From NCBI GenBank assembly GCA_024529925.1, contig JAFEUB010000774.1, forward strand, positions 731,501-795,500: a DNA stretch of 64,000 bases. The letters run 5' to 3'. Every line of letters starts with the position of its first letter. The first letter of the stretch is position 1. The DNA is from Ophthalmolycus amberensis. Lineage: Eukaryota; Chordata; Actinopteri; Perciformes; Zoarcidae. Shown here one piece after another: positions 47,601-62,800 of the stretch. Position numbers and translations under genes: made by a program. Below the pieces are notes generated by a model. That model saw only the letters and a program-made list of their open reading frames with translations. It searched no databases and was not told where the DNA came from.

Positions 47601-50600
47601 CATATCCTGCTAACAAAGCAACATGGAGACCCATTGGACATCCTTTTCTACAATATACACACACTTTAAAAAAATGTTAGTTTTCATTTAGGGAGGTAAT
47701 TTCATTGAGATTGAGATCTCGTTTGAAAGAATTGAGAGCAAAAAGACAATTAATTAAGTCACACATGATTGATTCACATGGACAACATCAGCATTAGCTT
47801 GGTTGGCCATCTTGGGCTTCCAAAACATCTGTCTCTCTTTGGCTTGCTAAATATTGAACTCTGGTGCTGAAATACAATAATACACATATTGCTCAGAGGT
47901 ATCAACATCAAGAAAAATGGACAGTTAACAACAGACATTTGAACGGTAAAAATGTTTAAGTAAAGTCAAAACTCTGTTTTTTGATTTTCCACCTCTCAGA
48001 TGATTAGCGTGACCACATCTGCAACAGGTTATGGCCTCGCCCTGGCCTGTGACACACTCATTTCTCAGGTGAGCAAACCACATCAACTATCATAAGGTCC
48101 TAAATTTGTATTGTGTGCTATCTACAGAAAGGTTTTCATTTTGAACCTGAACTGATTCAGTTCTCTTTTGTCTCATTTGTGTTCTGCAGACATTCGGCGG
48201 TAAGAACATGAAACGTGTGGGAGTAATCCTCCAAAGGAGTTCATTGATCCTGCTGCTGTTTTGTCTGCCCTGTTGGGGTCTTCTCATCAACACGCACAAC
48301 TTGCTGCTCATCCTGCACCAAGAGAATGAGGTGGCGAGGTAAATTCACAGCTTATGAAACTGACTGTTATTAATACATTAGTGTGTTCTGCATTCTGATG
48401 CTCAGTTACACATAGTTTTGATACTACATTTACACATTTGCAAAAAGAGGGGCATGTCTGAGCAAAAAGTGAATTATTGTCTTTGTGTTTGCTCTGCTAA
48501 ATTTATGTTGCTCTGTTTGCCTCCCTTTCAGAATTGCCCAGCTCTACGTGATGGCATTTCTTCCAGCTGTTCCAGTAAGTGCATTAAACTGAAACAGTGT
48601 GGACTAAAACATTTATTTTACTCTGCAATATTCTGCAGGTATTAGCACATTAGGACATACTATAGGCTTTGTATTAAAAAAACAACAAGAAAGTTAGAGA
48701 GACAGTAGTATTCAACCATTTCATCAGATTATTAGCACACATGTTAACTCATATGTTACAAATACAGTAGTATTAAAGCAGCAACAAAGTTGTGTTTGCG
48801 AATCCTGGTTGGTATCTGAAAGGCCCGTCAGTTTTATTCTTTAAAATGTGTCCTTTGTTACCCGCTACAGGCCATGTTCCTGCACCAACTGCAAGTTTCC
48901 TACCTACAAAACCAAGTAAGTTTACAATTGGAAACAGATGCACTTGTTTTGCACTGAATTTCAATGGGTGCTCTGCCTCAAAAAATGGACTTTTGGTTCC
49001 CCAAAACAAATTCAGGAAATGGTTGCACTTGAGTGGTTAAAAAAAAAGAGAGAGGATGACTTCATGAATGGATTTGAATGAATTGTGTTTACACAGAGAC
49101 GAACCGCGTCAGCAGTTAAGTCAGTCCATTATCAAGACGTGTGGTGAATCTTTTGCTTTTCTTTAGCCATGTGAGCAGATAAACGTACTGGCCCATTTGA
49201 GCAGACATTCACGGTTCCCAGATATTGCCTCATAATGACCTTGACGGTAATCTCACATTTCCTCTATTGCCACCATGAAGTTGACATTTGCGTTTTTTAG
49301 TGAAATGTCTCAACAACTGTTCAATGGATTGCTGTGAAATTTGGTTTAGACATTCATGTCCCCCTCAGGATGAATTGTAATAACTGTGGTGAGCCAATGA
49401 TAGGAAGTTTTCCTCTAGCAACACAATCAACTCAGAATTTTAATTTGTCAATACTTTGGTTTATGGTAATGAAAAATACATTAACATCCACATCAGTCTC
49501 AGCTCTATTTTGTGCTTAGTAGTGCTAATTAACACACGTTAGCATGCTTACACTCTGCATGAAAATGGTGAGCATGGTAAACATCATCGTTGCAAAACAT
49601 ATGCATTGTCACTGTGAGCTTGTTAGCATATTGACATTAGCATTTATTTAAAAGCACTGCTCTGCCGAAGTATATCCCCACCAAGCTGCTAGCATGGCTG
49701 TATCTCTAAGTTGTGTTATTAGAATGCCGTCTTCATCCTGAATTTGTTGTCTGTCTCAAACTTGCATGGATAATATTCATGCAGTTTGAATAGTTGCTCT
49801 ACAAATTGGAAAGCTGATTGTGGATTACGTTTCTTTCTTTTTGTCTGCCAGGGGATCATTCTGCCTCAGTTCTACACAGCAGTAGCAGCAAACATGATTA
49901 ATTTGGGGGCCAACTACGTCTTAATCTACAGCCTCGAGTTGGGAGTCGTGTAAGTGTGTCACCCTGCTTCTATTTAACTTCGTGTTGCTAGATATGGTGT
50001 CAAGACTCATGGGACCTGAACAATAAAATACACTAGTTATGCCTCGAGACCATTTAAAGCAGAGACACTCTTTCTCTCACCTGAACACTGTAGTAGCTGA
50101 TGCATAGCCGGGAGTTTGGAAAGAAGAGGACAGGAGGTCAGAGAGCTCATTATGCATTTTAATATAAGTGATTTGTTTTAATTTTTTGAACAAAGCAGCA
50201 GTATACTGACTTTTATTATGTTTGTACATTATTCAGAGAGGGAGGCAGTGAAGGGAAAGAAGAGAAAGTTCTGACAGAAGTTGATCCTGGTCCAGCTGGA
50301 CAAACATTTGATTCAACAGGCAGTCCACTTAACCAATCAGGTCCCTGTGGTCAGGTCAGAGCCATCCCGCTCTCCAAATTTTCAAGGCTTATTCTCAGAA
50401 GTGTGCTCAATCCACTATCTTGTTACAGACCTCCTTTGACCCCTCAGTGTGCAGTCCTTTCTCGTATTTGCCTAGAGAGAGACAACGTCACTGGACTTCC
50501 CTTCAATATAAAATTGTCAGGCCGAGGGGCAGATCCGGGACTCAATCGCAGATAAGACACAAGAGACGGGGTGAAGTTCAAACTTAGGAATCTTTACTTG

Positions 50601-53600
50601 CCAGAAAAGGTCAAAAAAACTAACTTAAAGCAACTTCAATGGAGCGGGCAAAAATATCCAACCGAGCAAACACGAGGAAGGCAGAGAATGAACAGACAGG
50701 GAACAAACAAGGACGATCTGACAACCAGAACAGGGAAAGCAGGAGAGTATATGTGTGTGGGGTGATGAGGAGATTGAAGGCAGCTGGGTGGACAGGGCAG
50801 GTGAGTAGGATGAGTGTAATCAGGGGAAGCACACACACACACACACAGACACAGAAACACAGGAAACACACAGAGACATGAGGAAGCTAACGGGATGTTA
50901 CAAAAATGATGTTCTATCATGTGTGTTTGCAGTGGATCAGCAATAGCTAACAGCCTCTCTCAGATTGCCATCTGCCTGCTGCTGTATGGCTACATCAGAT
51001 GGCAGAAGCTCCATCAGCCGACATGGGGAGGTGAGTTATACACACAAATGGCAATATACCAAATGGCCAAATCAGCATTTTTGCTACACATTTGGGTGAA
51101 AAGGCAAATGACGCACGTAAGCAGTTGTGTTTTTAAATCTGTCTTCAGAAATATGTCACCCCCTACTATTGAGTATAATCCTTCTGTGTTAAACTTTCTG
51201 CAGGCTGGTCCACTGACTGTCTGCAGGAGTGGGGCGCCTATATGAAGCTGGCTATTCCCAGTATGTGCATGATCTGCTTTGAATGGTGGATGTGGGAGAT
51301 TGGCGGTTTCCTTGCTGGTCAGTGTTGCTTTTATTTGAAATTTATTTAAACTCCTATTAAACTGGCTAAAGAGATAAATACACAGTGTCCAATTTTGAAT
51401 AAACAAACTACTTAAAACAAGGTGAAGACATAAAAATGGTTTTCTTTGAGCTTTAAGGACACAACACAGGGCCTTCCCCATCCACAGTTACTATCTCACC
51501 ATAACTTCACCTTATTTGGTCAAATAAAATGTGTGTGTTGGACATGGACACCTTTCCACCAGCAGTAAGAGAATAATCTGAAAGTACCATATGTGTGACA
51601 TGTAAAAACAACACCTCTGCAACACTACATCTTTTCTCTTTCTCATACATTTGACCTTTTGTCAGATTAATAAACCAGCAGCAGACTGTGTGCAGTTCAC
51701 TGACAGTTTTTTGGTCAAACGTAACAAGTTTCTCGTCTTTGTGAATGTCTGAATGTGACCTTTATCATATTAGGTGTGCTGGGAGAGGTGGATCTGGCTG
51801 CCCAGCATGTGTTGGTAGAAGTAGGAGCCATAACATTTATGGTATGCAACATCCAATGTGTTCACTGGAACATTTATGTACATATTTAACAATAATTCAG
51901 CATATTGGGAAATGCTCTTATTTATGAGAAGGTTGATACTACTCTTAAGTCTGTGTGTCAAGTAAGGATCTAGATCCAGGTGGAGATTAGTTTAGTTTAG
52001 CATTAAGACTAAAAGTAGGGAAGAAACTGCTAGCCTGGCTCTAGCCAAAATGGGGGGGGGGTGTCTCTAAAATCATAGTACAATTATTTGTCACTTACAA
52101 TTGTCACAAAAATATCTTTTATAAGCCTACAATTGCCCAGTATTCATTATTCAAACTGCAATACATTTATTCACAGATATGAATCGTGAGTGCGAGATAC
52201 AATTTTTCGCCGTAAATGACAGTCAGATATCGAGGGAGTCGGGACCCCTCGATTGCAAACGTGTGTTTCGCACACTGGAGATAACAAGTAGTGTTGATTG
52301 TGCTGGTAGGTTTACGTTTGAACTTTGGAGAGATGCAGGCTTACTGTTTTCCCCTGCTTCCTGTCTTTATGCAACTGCCTCCAGGCTCCCGTGCTTTATT
52401 TCACACGCAGTTGACACGGGGATATCGATATTTGTATCAAACTATTAGAAAGAAAGTGAATAAGTGTATTCCCCAAAGCTGTGTAACTCATTGTAACATG
52501 GGCTCCTTGCAGTTCCCTCTAGGTGTCCAAGCAGCTGCCTGTGTGCGTGTTGGGAATGCTCTGGGGGCCGGGAACACTACCAGGGCCATAGTCACCTGCA
52601 AAGTGGCGCTTTTTCTGGCAGGTATGCATATTACTTACTTGTAAACACAAACATACATAATTACTATAATCTAAACCGTGCCCACTAACAATTCTTGATT
52701 AATTTCTGATTGGTTGGCAGGTTTATTAATCCCTACTAATACCGTATGACCGATTTACGTATCCGTGTATTAAACAGCAACATTGGAGTTTGTTTTTCTT
52801 CTTTAAAAACACACAAAAAAAAGATAAATATGTGCGATCCATGCAACTTTAATTTCAAATGTGTTTGATATTTTGTGAATCTGGACATACGCAGAACATC
52901 TCGTCACATTAATCGTCTGTGTAATGTCTTCGCTATAGGAGTGCTTGCGCTGTTCCAGAGTATTGTCATCGCTGGCAGTAAATCCGTCGTTGGCTACATA
53001 TTTACATCTGATGAGTGAGTTTTAGACCTACACACCTTCATTCCTGCACCCCGTGACGGCAACTCCGTTTTATTTTGATGATTTTCTTCTACTGTCTGCA
53101 GAAACATTGTGGAGATTGTCTCAAATAACCTGACAGTCTACACATTTCTACAATTCTTTGATGCTCTTCTGGTACGTTATTACGGAACAGAATAAATGTT
53201 CTTCTTTTGTTTTGCATTGAGCTTGCGTTGAAGAGTATACGCACTTTTCTTCAATTGTTTCTATGCGTGTGTGTTTTCAGTGTGTCTGCTCAGGGATTCT
53301 TATAGGATCTGGGATGCAGAAAATTGCTGCCGTGTCCAACCTGGTGGGCTACTACTGCATCGGTCTGCCAGTGGGAATAGCTCTGATGTTTGCTGCCGAG
53401 CTCAGAATAATGGGTAATGGACCCATCCTATTCTATCTCTGATTGTTTCTGCAAACAAGTTATGAATTTGATCTTATAGTGTCCTTTTATAGGGTCCGAG
53501 CATTGCAATCCAGTTGGAATCTATGGACAGTTTAATAAGAATACTGAAAATCGATACAGTACAACCATAAATGTCTTTATTCTTCTTCCTTGTCAAAAAA

Positions 53601-56055
53601 CTGGCGCCTACATTCCCCATAATGCAACTTCACCAATTAGCCTTGAGTTCAGCATTTTGGCCGTGGCCATCTTGTTTTTTTGCCATCCGAGGTGACGCAG
53701 GAGTTAAGTACAACCGACCGCTGACTAAGACATTTTTAGGCAAACAAAACTTTACAGTTAACTTTCATGAGCTGAAAACACACTGTGAAAGGGTTACAAT
53801 TCTGATGCGAAAACACGAACAACTCTGAGATCGGACAACGACGTGGTAGCAACCTGTCAATCACAAGGTAGCCACACCCTAAAGCATAACCTGCTTTATA
53901 ATCTCTTTTACTCTAAATGGGACCACACTTTTCTAAATTGACATCATTCTGCATTGAAAGGCTTGCAACTAGCCCTTGAGACATGAAGATAATTTTCTTA
54001 TAAACTTCTATACAATCTGACTTATTTTTGCAAGAGGAGTCGCCCCCTGATGGCTTTTAGAAAGAATCTAAGTTCAAGGCACTTCCACATTGGCTTCACT
54101 CTTCAGAACTGGAGGCCTGGCCCCAACAGATGCATATTCAAAAGATGTAATTTGAGGCAATTTATAAAGACATTGCACAGCTCCCTCTGCAGGCACAAAA
54201 GGCAGTATACAACAATATATACAGTATTACTCCTCAAGACCTGGAAAATAAATGGTATTTAAGTTGAGTTTTATCCCACAGTAAAGTTGATGTAACCCGG
54301 CAGGTATCCCAAACAACAGGTTAGGTTCACTTCAACTGGATGGTAGGAACCTTACCTTGTGCACATGGAGACCACAAACTATTTTCTTTATATGGTTCAT
54401 AAGATTTCACACTAACATGATTTTTTTTTTTTTCATAAATTCAGCAGGTGTCGGTGATCAGTGAATTGCTTCCATTTCCTTGTATGACAGACTGACTTGA
54501 ATTCTACATATTTCTTGTGTGGATGCAACATAATTGTGTAGGTCTTTGGAAATAAATTTGACCCGACTGTTTAAGGGCAGATTTATTTAATTCAGTTTCT
54601 TCCACAGTAGCTCAGAGTGTAATAATGACATGAGGGTGGCTTTGATTTAATATGCAATATATTTAGAGTCCAGTGAATAATGACTCACCCTTCTGCTCTT
54701 TTTAGTCACTGTGCGTCTTCAGTGAAATGTCTAGACAACTATCGAATGAATGGATTGCCATGAAATTTGGTACAAACACTCAAGTCCCCCTTAGGATGAA
54801 ATGTAATAACTTTGGTGATCCCCTGACTTTTCATCTTGCGCCATCATAAGGTCAAAATAGTAGCTATCTTTTTCTTTTTCTCATAAATATTAACCATATC
54901 ATTTTTTTCTTGTAAAACAATTTTCTTAAGATGTATAAAGTGAATACACTGTAGATCTTTCTTCATTGCATGCTTTTTTTGTCTGCTTCTGGTTAGGCTT
55001 GTGGCTAGGTATCTTAACATGCGTTTCCTTGGAGACGGGTTTCTTCCTCTTTCTAATCTTCAAACTCAACTGGAAGAAAGTCACATACAAGGTAGGATGC
55101 TCTTATCTTCTTTTTTTAAACCACGCATAGTAATTAAACTGTTCCAAAAAGGATTGAGGGCAAGAATTTGAATTAGCAAATAAAACTTATGGCAGCATCT
55201 TTGTTTTGTTTCAGTTTTCTTTTGATTGATTTTTTTATTTATTTATTTTTTGCATAGCTTTGCAAGTTATCTCTCAACTCATTCACAATACACGGACAAA
55301 CATAAATGTTGGTGCTGAACATTGCATACACACTCAAAATTGCCACAAATTAATGCACTTTAATAGAATTAAGTGTTGGTAAATGTGTGGATGACTGAAT
55401 TCTCATTCAGGTTTTTTTTTGTACCTGAAGAAAGAATTGTGTCTCTCATGAACCTCACTCTGTGTTTTCAGGCTCAACTGCGAGCTGGAAATAAAGTGGT
55501 GGTGATACCAAAGCGTCCTCCTAGTACAATGCTGACTGAAGCGATGGTGCCTGACCTCTCTGACTGCCTTGATACAGTAAGTGCATAGTAAATAGTGTGT
55601 AGTTAAATAGGGATTTCTCCCATGTCTGTTTATCATACTGGGGCTACACACACATTGATTAACAGCAGCATCTTTGTACCCTGAAGGCCCAGTGGAACGG
55701 CGAGGAAGCTCCTAAAACAGAGGGCTACAGTCCAGTCAACACCCAGGAGCTGAAAGTGGGTCACGAGGCTGAGGCCAACAACACAAATACAGGAAGAGCT
55801 GAGGGGGCTGCTGAAAGTATCAAAAAGGCTTCAAACACCAAAACTCCAGGGCTGCTTCCTGTCACCGAGCTGATCTTGCGCAGAGGACTCGTCTTCTTGG
55901 TTTCAGTTCTCATTTTAGCCATAGGTGTCGCTTTTCACATTGCTTTCCCTGTACAGGAGCCCTCTGCCCAGAGCAGGGCCAACTTTACCCAGAACTGGAC
56001 TAATGACTCTACTCCCACACCAATGACTCCACAGGACCTGACCCCAATCCTCTGA
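44667..56055 (+). CDS. slc47a1-like: MATE-family transporter B' (SLC47A1-like), right mirror copy, complete
   Basis: Mirror of gene B on +, 652 residues. Exons: 44667-44882, 45676-45777, 48000-48068, 48190-48338, 48532-48574, 48871-48915, 49852-49949, 50933-51030, 51204-51317, 51774-51841, 52513-52621, 52939-53014, 53102-53171, 53281-53413, 54997-55091, 55472-55576, 55687-56055. The exon lengths sum to 1,959 nt, an exact open frame. Glu residues match MATE1 Glu273, Glu278 and Glu300, and Asp replaces Glu389. Differences from B that I could read are few: Gly for Ser in exon 50933-51030, Ile for Leu in 54997-55091, an extra Pro codon in 55472-55576 and Ala for Asp in the last exon. Intron 51318-51773 splits a region that is a single exon in gene A. 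Likely an apical drug/cation efflux transporter in kidney and liver, from what is known of the family. Confidence 0.95.
53610..54130 (+). repeat. Mirror of the gene B intron repeat in B'
   Basis: Right-arm counterpart of 13050-13570; carries GGTAGCCACACCCTAAAGCA and GCACTTCCACATTGGCTTCA. Confidence 0.6.
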
Positions 56056-56728
56056 GCTATATTTGACCTCTGAATGTAGACATGTAGCAGCTGAACGCAA
56101 TTCTCACAAACTGACAATTTAGATCTCCTAGTGAGAAAAGTGTTGAATTTATAGTCTACTTGAATACCTGGGTTGTTAATATATAGAACTACAGCCTGAC
56201 ATGGGATACTGGATTTGACATTGTGTGAAGAAAAAAATGTCTCAGTGGTACACTGTTGAGTTAATCCACCAAAAGTTGGAAGCAATATCAAATGAGACAG
56301 ACACTGGCTGGATGAACAAAGGTCTTGTTACAAAAGTCATATTTTAACCTGCTCGGCCCGAGATGCTAAACCGGGACTACAAGGCACACAATAAATCCTT
56401 CACATCAAGAAACGGATGTTCTTCCACAGATTGATTTTTTTCCACTTTTTCTCATCTTGATTTACATTTTGCCCTTTAACATTGTCTGTCTAACTGACCT
56501 TTAATCATTTTCTCGTGTTAACTGTAAGCCCTGGTATTCTCCAGGACAGGGGGATTGATGAATATTACGCAAATTGTTTTTTACTGTAGCTTGACCGCCA
56601 AAATAATATATGGCCATATGATGGTACCCTGATCATTAAAAATGACTAGAAGTAGCAATCAAACTAACCAAGCAAAATATAATATTTCCCCAAGAAGTGT
56701 ATTAAAGACTGAACTCTTCTTCTTGAGT

Positions 56729-57121
56729 TTAGTTGAAGGGAAGAAATACAAACCATGTTGCCAATGATTGAAAAGTGACACCAATTGCTGAGGTCCTGCA
56801 GGTATAGCCACAGCATCCAACAGTACTGAAGGGCACAAAATGCGACTCTTGGTTCCGAGGTCGTGGACCCAACTGCTCACGGAGTAATTGTAAGCCTTTA
56901 ATCTTGTACGCCTTCATCTGGCAAGCGGTGTAGTAGGTCTGGAAGACGAGGTAATTTGAAATGTTGATGGCCTTCAAACAGGGCAAATCGGTAAAGTTGT
57001 GGGAAAAATCGCTCTTCATTTTGTAGGGATTACATCCAACATGTGTTTCTATTTTCTGGCAATAACTGCTGCGTGCAGGTTCAACCAACCCTTTTATGTA
57101 TCCGCTTTCCTCAGTTTCCAA
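56729..57121 (-). pseudogene. Transposon-derived fragment (YqaJ-exonuclease-type ORF), right mirror copy
   Basis: Mirror of 9964-10379. It starts METEESGYIKG and keeps LVFQTYYTACQMKAYK, but small indels shift the frame in the middle (after about residue 73) relative to the left copy. This confirms that the reading frame is not maintained. Confidence 0.4.
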
Positions 57122-59880
57122 TTTCGTGCGGTATTTAGGTTCTTCACTTCCTGCCCTCCATTAAATTCCATTTAGCTGAAAGTCCCCAGTTCACTCTTCA
57201 CTCGTAATTCTGTAAAACTTGAGTCCAATGTTGGCCATAAATATTGACGATCGAACATGCAACAACCAGACATTTTGATAATGTTAACCGTTTTAATTCA
57301 ATGTTTAAAGCTGGCCATCTCATGTGAATGGCAGTGACAAAATGCTACTTCCTTTGGCAACATGCGCACGCATATCTTTGATGTTGGTTGTAAAAGGTAT
57401 TTATAGTGTCGGCCACCCACACCAAACCAACGCACCTCATTCAGTCCAGCTAATGAATGAAAAGCATCTGTATGAAGTGTGAGATGTCTACTCTGAGCCT
57501 ATGTGAGATGAAGATATTGACTGGTTGTTAATGGAAAATGTACATGCCCCATCATAACAGCAAATAAAAGTGCCATGCCATTACTGTTCTTTTTTTAGAC
57601 TTGCAATAGCGTTTGGATTTGTGAAAGGTGTAGTTCTATGAGTTGGGAAAGGTCATGGTGTTACTATTGCTGCTTTACTTTATGTAGGAACTCAAAAGAC
57701 TTCAGCTATTACTTCAATAACTGATTCTTGATCAAACAATGATCTAGCTGCTGTTTAAGGACATACTGTACATATATTCTGCTCTTCAATATGGCACTTG
57801 ACATTAAATGGCAACATCACTGCCAGACCTCAATAACTTACGTCATACTCTGGACTTTGATTGCTCACAGTGCTGATTGATTTTGAGAAGAGGTAATCAT
57901 TGAGTTCTGTCACACAACATATATTATCTATACTGAGAGTTGTAATGCATATTTGCCACAAAAGATTACGACCTCAACAAAGGTAAAAAGACATCTATGA
58001 TGGATTCAGGTAATACAACCAAGAAGTTAATATGAGATTTCTTAAGCCATTGTCACAAGTTCTTGTCTAATGATACCGACAGCAAATCTTTACACAGTCT
58101 CTTGTTAATGATGCCCCAGCGTGTTACTGATTGCACTCTCTGGAGGTGAGCGGGCCAAGATTACAGTCTCTGTGAGGAGCCTGTGACACTGTCTGCGCTG
58201 ATGAGCAAGACTGACGCTCAGGCGTAACCATGTATGAATCAAGTCTGATTAACATGTTGAATAATGATGAATTAATATTAATATTTTTCATGGGACTGTT
58301 GCAAACATCAGTCTGTTGCAAGCCGGTGCTGATGTCAGTTTGGAGAGAGCAGTGGCTTCATACAGGTCGGACTGGAGACTTTTATGGAAACCTCTAAGGT
58401 GAAAGTATAAAAATATAAAGCGGTTAGCCTGTACCCAAACAAATCCTTTCAAGAGGGACTGACTGAGGCCTTAATACGAATACGCCTGGAATAAATAACT
58501 TTCACCTACAAAAAGTTGAAGAGGAGATGCACCATATTGTCCTTTTACTCTAATTTGCTTCTGCCCATTGTCCAATGCGAAACAACATGGTCTCATATCA
58601 AGCAGTCTTGCACAGTATTATAATGTTGGGAAATAAGCTTATTTGTTTGGCGCCTAGACTCTACGGGGAGATTTATAATCGAGGGGCGTCTGCCCTGAGC
58701 AGCAGCAACATAAATCCCCACATGGAGCCCAGACACTGGTGGGTGCTGATGATTCTGTTGAGAGTGGAAGGCTGAGGAGGCTGTTGACGCTGCGACAACT
58801 GGGCGGTGATTGGGAGGTTCAGGGGCGTGGTTAACAGCAGCATGAACGTGCTAAAGGCAGAGAGAGAGAATCATATTTAAAAAGTAGACAGCAGCAACAA
58901 TGTAGGTGTGTCGCTGTGCTATTGAATGGATGTGACCAGCTGATGAGAACAGCTGATTTAACGATTGACAGCCCCAAACAATCACACGTGCTTAACAGCT
59001 TGCTTTAAACCAAAGTGAACTGTGAGCTGCCTGGTTCACTGCTCCTGGTGGTTGATTTGCTCAGTTTGACAGGTCTTCATCCAGCCAGCACGTTGCATTG
59101 TGTGAGCGTACAGACCTTTCATTATCATCAAATTTGGCAACACAGATCAAAGGAAAGAAAAAATATATAGCAAAGAAAAAGAACAGCTTTTCTGTCTTTG
59201 ATGATGAAAGCATACATCCACGGATGCGCTGTAGCCTTAATATAGCATATAGTCATGCTCTTTCTAATTGTGGCATCCATTCACACTATATATTTCATAA
59301 TGAGAACATATATTTCGTCAGAGTCTTGATACACAACCATCTTACGGAGCATGTTTCTATATAAAGGAGACATCTCTATATAGTATTTTTTTCTGTTCAG
59401 CCTTTCATTGGCTGCCTCATTTAAGTCATGTTTCTTATTATACCTTCCTAAATATGTCAATGTTAAGAACTGCAAAAGTGACGTGGTTTGACCTATTTAT
59501 TTTAGATTTGATCAAGAAATATTACAATGAATAGATTCTATTTTAAAGACAAATCCTCTTCGGTATGAAGTACACAGGAAATCAAGGAATAATCTAAATG
59601 GATCTGACGAAGTCAACAACTTGTGTAAGCTATCATTGTTATGCCGATGTCATAAATGCAATAAATGGTCAGATGTTTTGTAAAAGTGGGAGTACGGATT
59701 GGAAGTTCGTCATTACAAATTGCTTCAGATGGTAAAATGGAAGCTACATTTAATTCTGCTGTTGATTGTTGACGTCTGGTTTATGCGTGACATGCTTTAC
59801 TGCCAAGCATGAAGATGCATCTGCGCTCTCAAAGGCAGACTCACAGAGCTTGGTTCCGTGCTGCACACACAAGTTCATGG

Positions 59881-62800
59881 TCACTCGTCGTATTCGAGCA
59901 GTCTGATGAGCAGCTCGCTGATGCAGACTCCAGCAGCGAGGATGATGAACATGAGCAGCACAGCGAGGCCACGCCGTACCACCAGCTGCCTGACTGACAG
60001 AGCCACGTCATCGGAAGTCTGCTGACCTGCATCCAGCACTTCCAGCTTGCCCTTCACTGAACTGAAAGAAGTAGATCGACTGGTCTTTTCGTGGCCGTTT
60101 TTATCGCCAGAGTCCAGGGCTGCGAGGGTTTTAACACATGATTAATGATTGCAATAGTTCACAGAAAGAAGATGTCCATAGCTGTAGGTAAAATAACTAG
60201 TAAATTGTGTTAACCTTTGTTTTCTGTCCGGAATATCTCGTTTCCCTCTGTAACTTGGACTCCTGCTCTTAAAAGCGCCTATTCAGAGATTTAAAACAAC
60301 TAAATCACAAAAATACTGGCTAAAATATTAGCATCCACCCAACCAGATTTAGTTGAACATAGTTTGCATCTACAATAGCAATGTCACTGAATTAAGTGAA
60401 TTAGTTTCTTCCTCTGACACAGAATGTGACTCACCTCTTTAGTGGTTTTTATCCAGTTCAATTTACACAGGAAAACTATAAAAAACAAGGACTGTAGCGA
60501 AATGCAAATAAAAAAACCCCACCACAGTCCTGAAAACACAGAAAAGTTTATTAGTTTGAGTGGAAATATGATACTGTCACTTGTTGTATAAATATTTAAT
60601 CTGTCCTCACCTAGGATGCCCATTTTGAGAGGGAACATCAGAGACACACCAATGGGGAAGCCAATGCAATAGTAACCCACCAAGCTGCACACAGCACCAA
60701 CCATTTGTTTCCCTGCCCCCCTGACAATACCTCCGGTCACACTCTGTGGAGGTCAAACAAAGAGAAATCTAAAATCTGTGCCAACAAGTCGGGTTCATTT
60801 TGAGAGGCAGAGAGATAAAGTGACTCATGTGGCAAAGGCTCTCACCGCAAAGGCCTCAGCAACATGGATGAAACCGTAAATCTTCATAACAACCGCCACC
60901 CTCTGAATAATTTCTCTGAAAGCAAAATGCAGATACGGATATAAAAATGTAATTCTAATGAAGACAGATGATTGAAATATGCTAAAATAACTAAATCATT
61001 CATGTCTCAGGTGACAGTGCAAAATCCAAGCTTACTTTCCTGTCAAGGGTCAGTGTTCTCTGAAGTTACTACATGACGAATTACACTGTGAACTCAATAG
61101 ACCTCTGTGAGGTTAAAAATTAAAAAAAAAAAAAAAAATCTGTACTTACATGTCTGTAGTGAAAATGTAACCAGCCACATCCTTAGACAGACTAAGACAC
61201 ACTCCGATGAAACATGACAAAACAACTGGATAAGGCATGAGGAAGCCAGCGCGTCATTAGACAAGGGTTGAAAATAGACAAAAGCATAATGGGGATTAGA
61301 ATGTATTCTCAACAAACAGAACGCCTTTTGGTGGCAAATTAATTGAAATGGACAAAGATGGGAAATGACTTTGATTTGTTTGATTCATACATGCACAGAT
61401 GACGGCGACCTTGCTGGACATCTTGGCTTGCTCTGTGTTCCCAGCACCAAGAGCATTCCCAACGCGAACACTGGCAGCCACGGCGAAACCCAATGGAAAC
61501 TGTGGTGGAGAGGACGAACGGAAAAATGGAAACATTTCACAGCCAAATGTGAAACACGCTGATTTTACATCGACCTGTTATAGGTTGTATAGAGTAATAG
61601 AAATTCTAACTGTAAGACAAAAGCAAGCAGTTACCATGTAAACAATAGTAGCCAGTTCATAAACTATAGACTGAGCTCCCAGCTCAACCTCGCTGATGAT
61701 GCCTGCCAGGAACCCTGCAATCTCAAACAGCCACCACTCCAGACAAAGCATCAGCATGCTGGGGATGGCCAGGCAGAGGAAAGGACCCCACTCCTGCAGG
61801 CAGTCTCTTGACCAGCCTAAGAGACGATAGGAGGTGCGATGGATTCAATGAAATGCATTAATACCCAGCAGACAAGTTATAATGCCAATTTCACCGAAGA
61901 ACTTTGAGACATTGTTATGTCGACTATTTGGAGTGCTATTCTTCACCTTAAACGGACCACTTATGAAGGAACATTATCTCTGTTGACCAACATACAACGG
62001 TTAACGGGCAAGTAAAATAATCTATGTATCGGAAACCATGCAACCCCAAGTTAACACTGATAATAATTAAATGTATATGAATGTTTGACGTGATAACACT
62101 ACATGTCCATTGCAATGACACAGAATGTAACGAAAGCAGGCCTAAAAGCTAACCTCTGTTATTATAAGCAATGATATAATAATAATCATTATGCAGGCTT
62201 TACACCTTGATTCTGACTATATAGATTTTTATGGGCCTTAAAATACATTTATCAGCAATAGCCCTGGTTTAAATATGATATAGGTGAAGCCTGTATTTAT
62301 TTCATTTTCTCTAGCTTCACTTGCCCAACATAGTCTTAAAAATGATAATATATTGTGTATATTGTTGTGAACCAGCAGCAGCAGGCTGCATGCTCAAGGA
62401 CCTGTCGTGGCTGCGGTGATTCATACTTTCTCAAATCACCTTTTATTACCTGTTTTACTGCCATTGACTTTTTGCTGACTCCCAACTCATCAACTGGTCC
62501 CCGGCTGATTGGGGTCTCGAGGGATAACACAGCTGAGTGCATCTCTGACCCCCCATCTGCTGCTCTTCGCCCACAGTTTGCGATGTGTTAATTAATTCAT
62601 TCCAATTATTGTAAAGCTATAACGTATAGCCAATAGTATTTTTGCAAGAGCACAGTAGGTCAACATAGACGGCAACCTCCAGTTGTAAAAAGTGAAGCCA
62701 ATGTAGAAGTGCCTTAAACTTGCATTCTCTCTCACAGCCATCAGGGGCGCCTGATTGCAAAAATAAGTCAAATTGTATCCAGTGCTGCAGGGACGAGACG

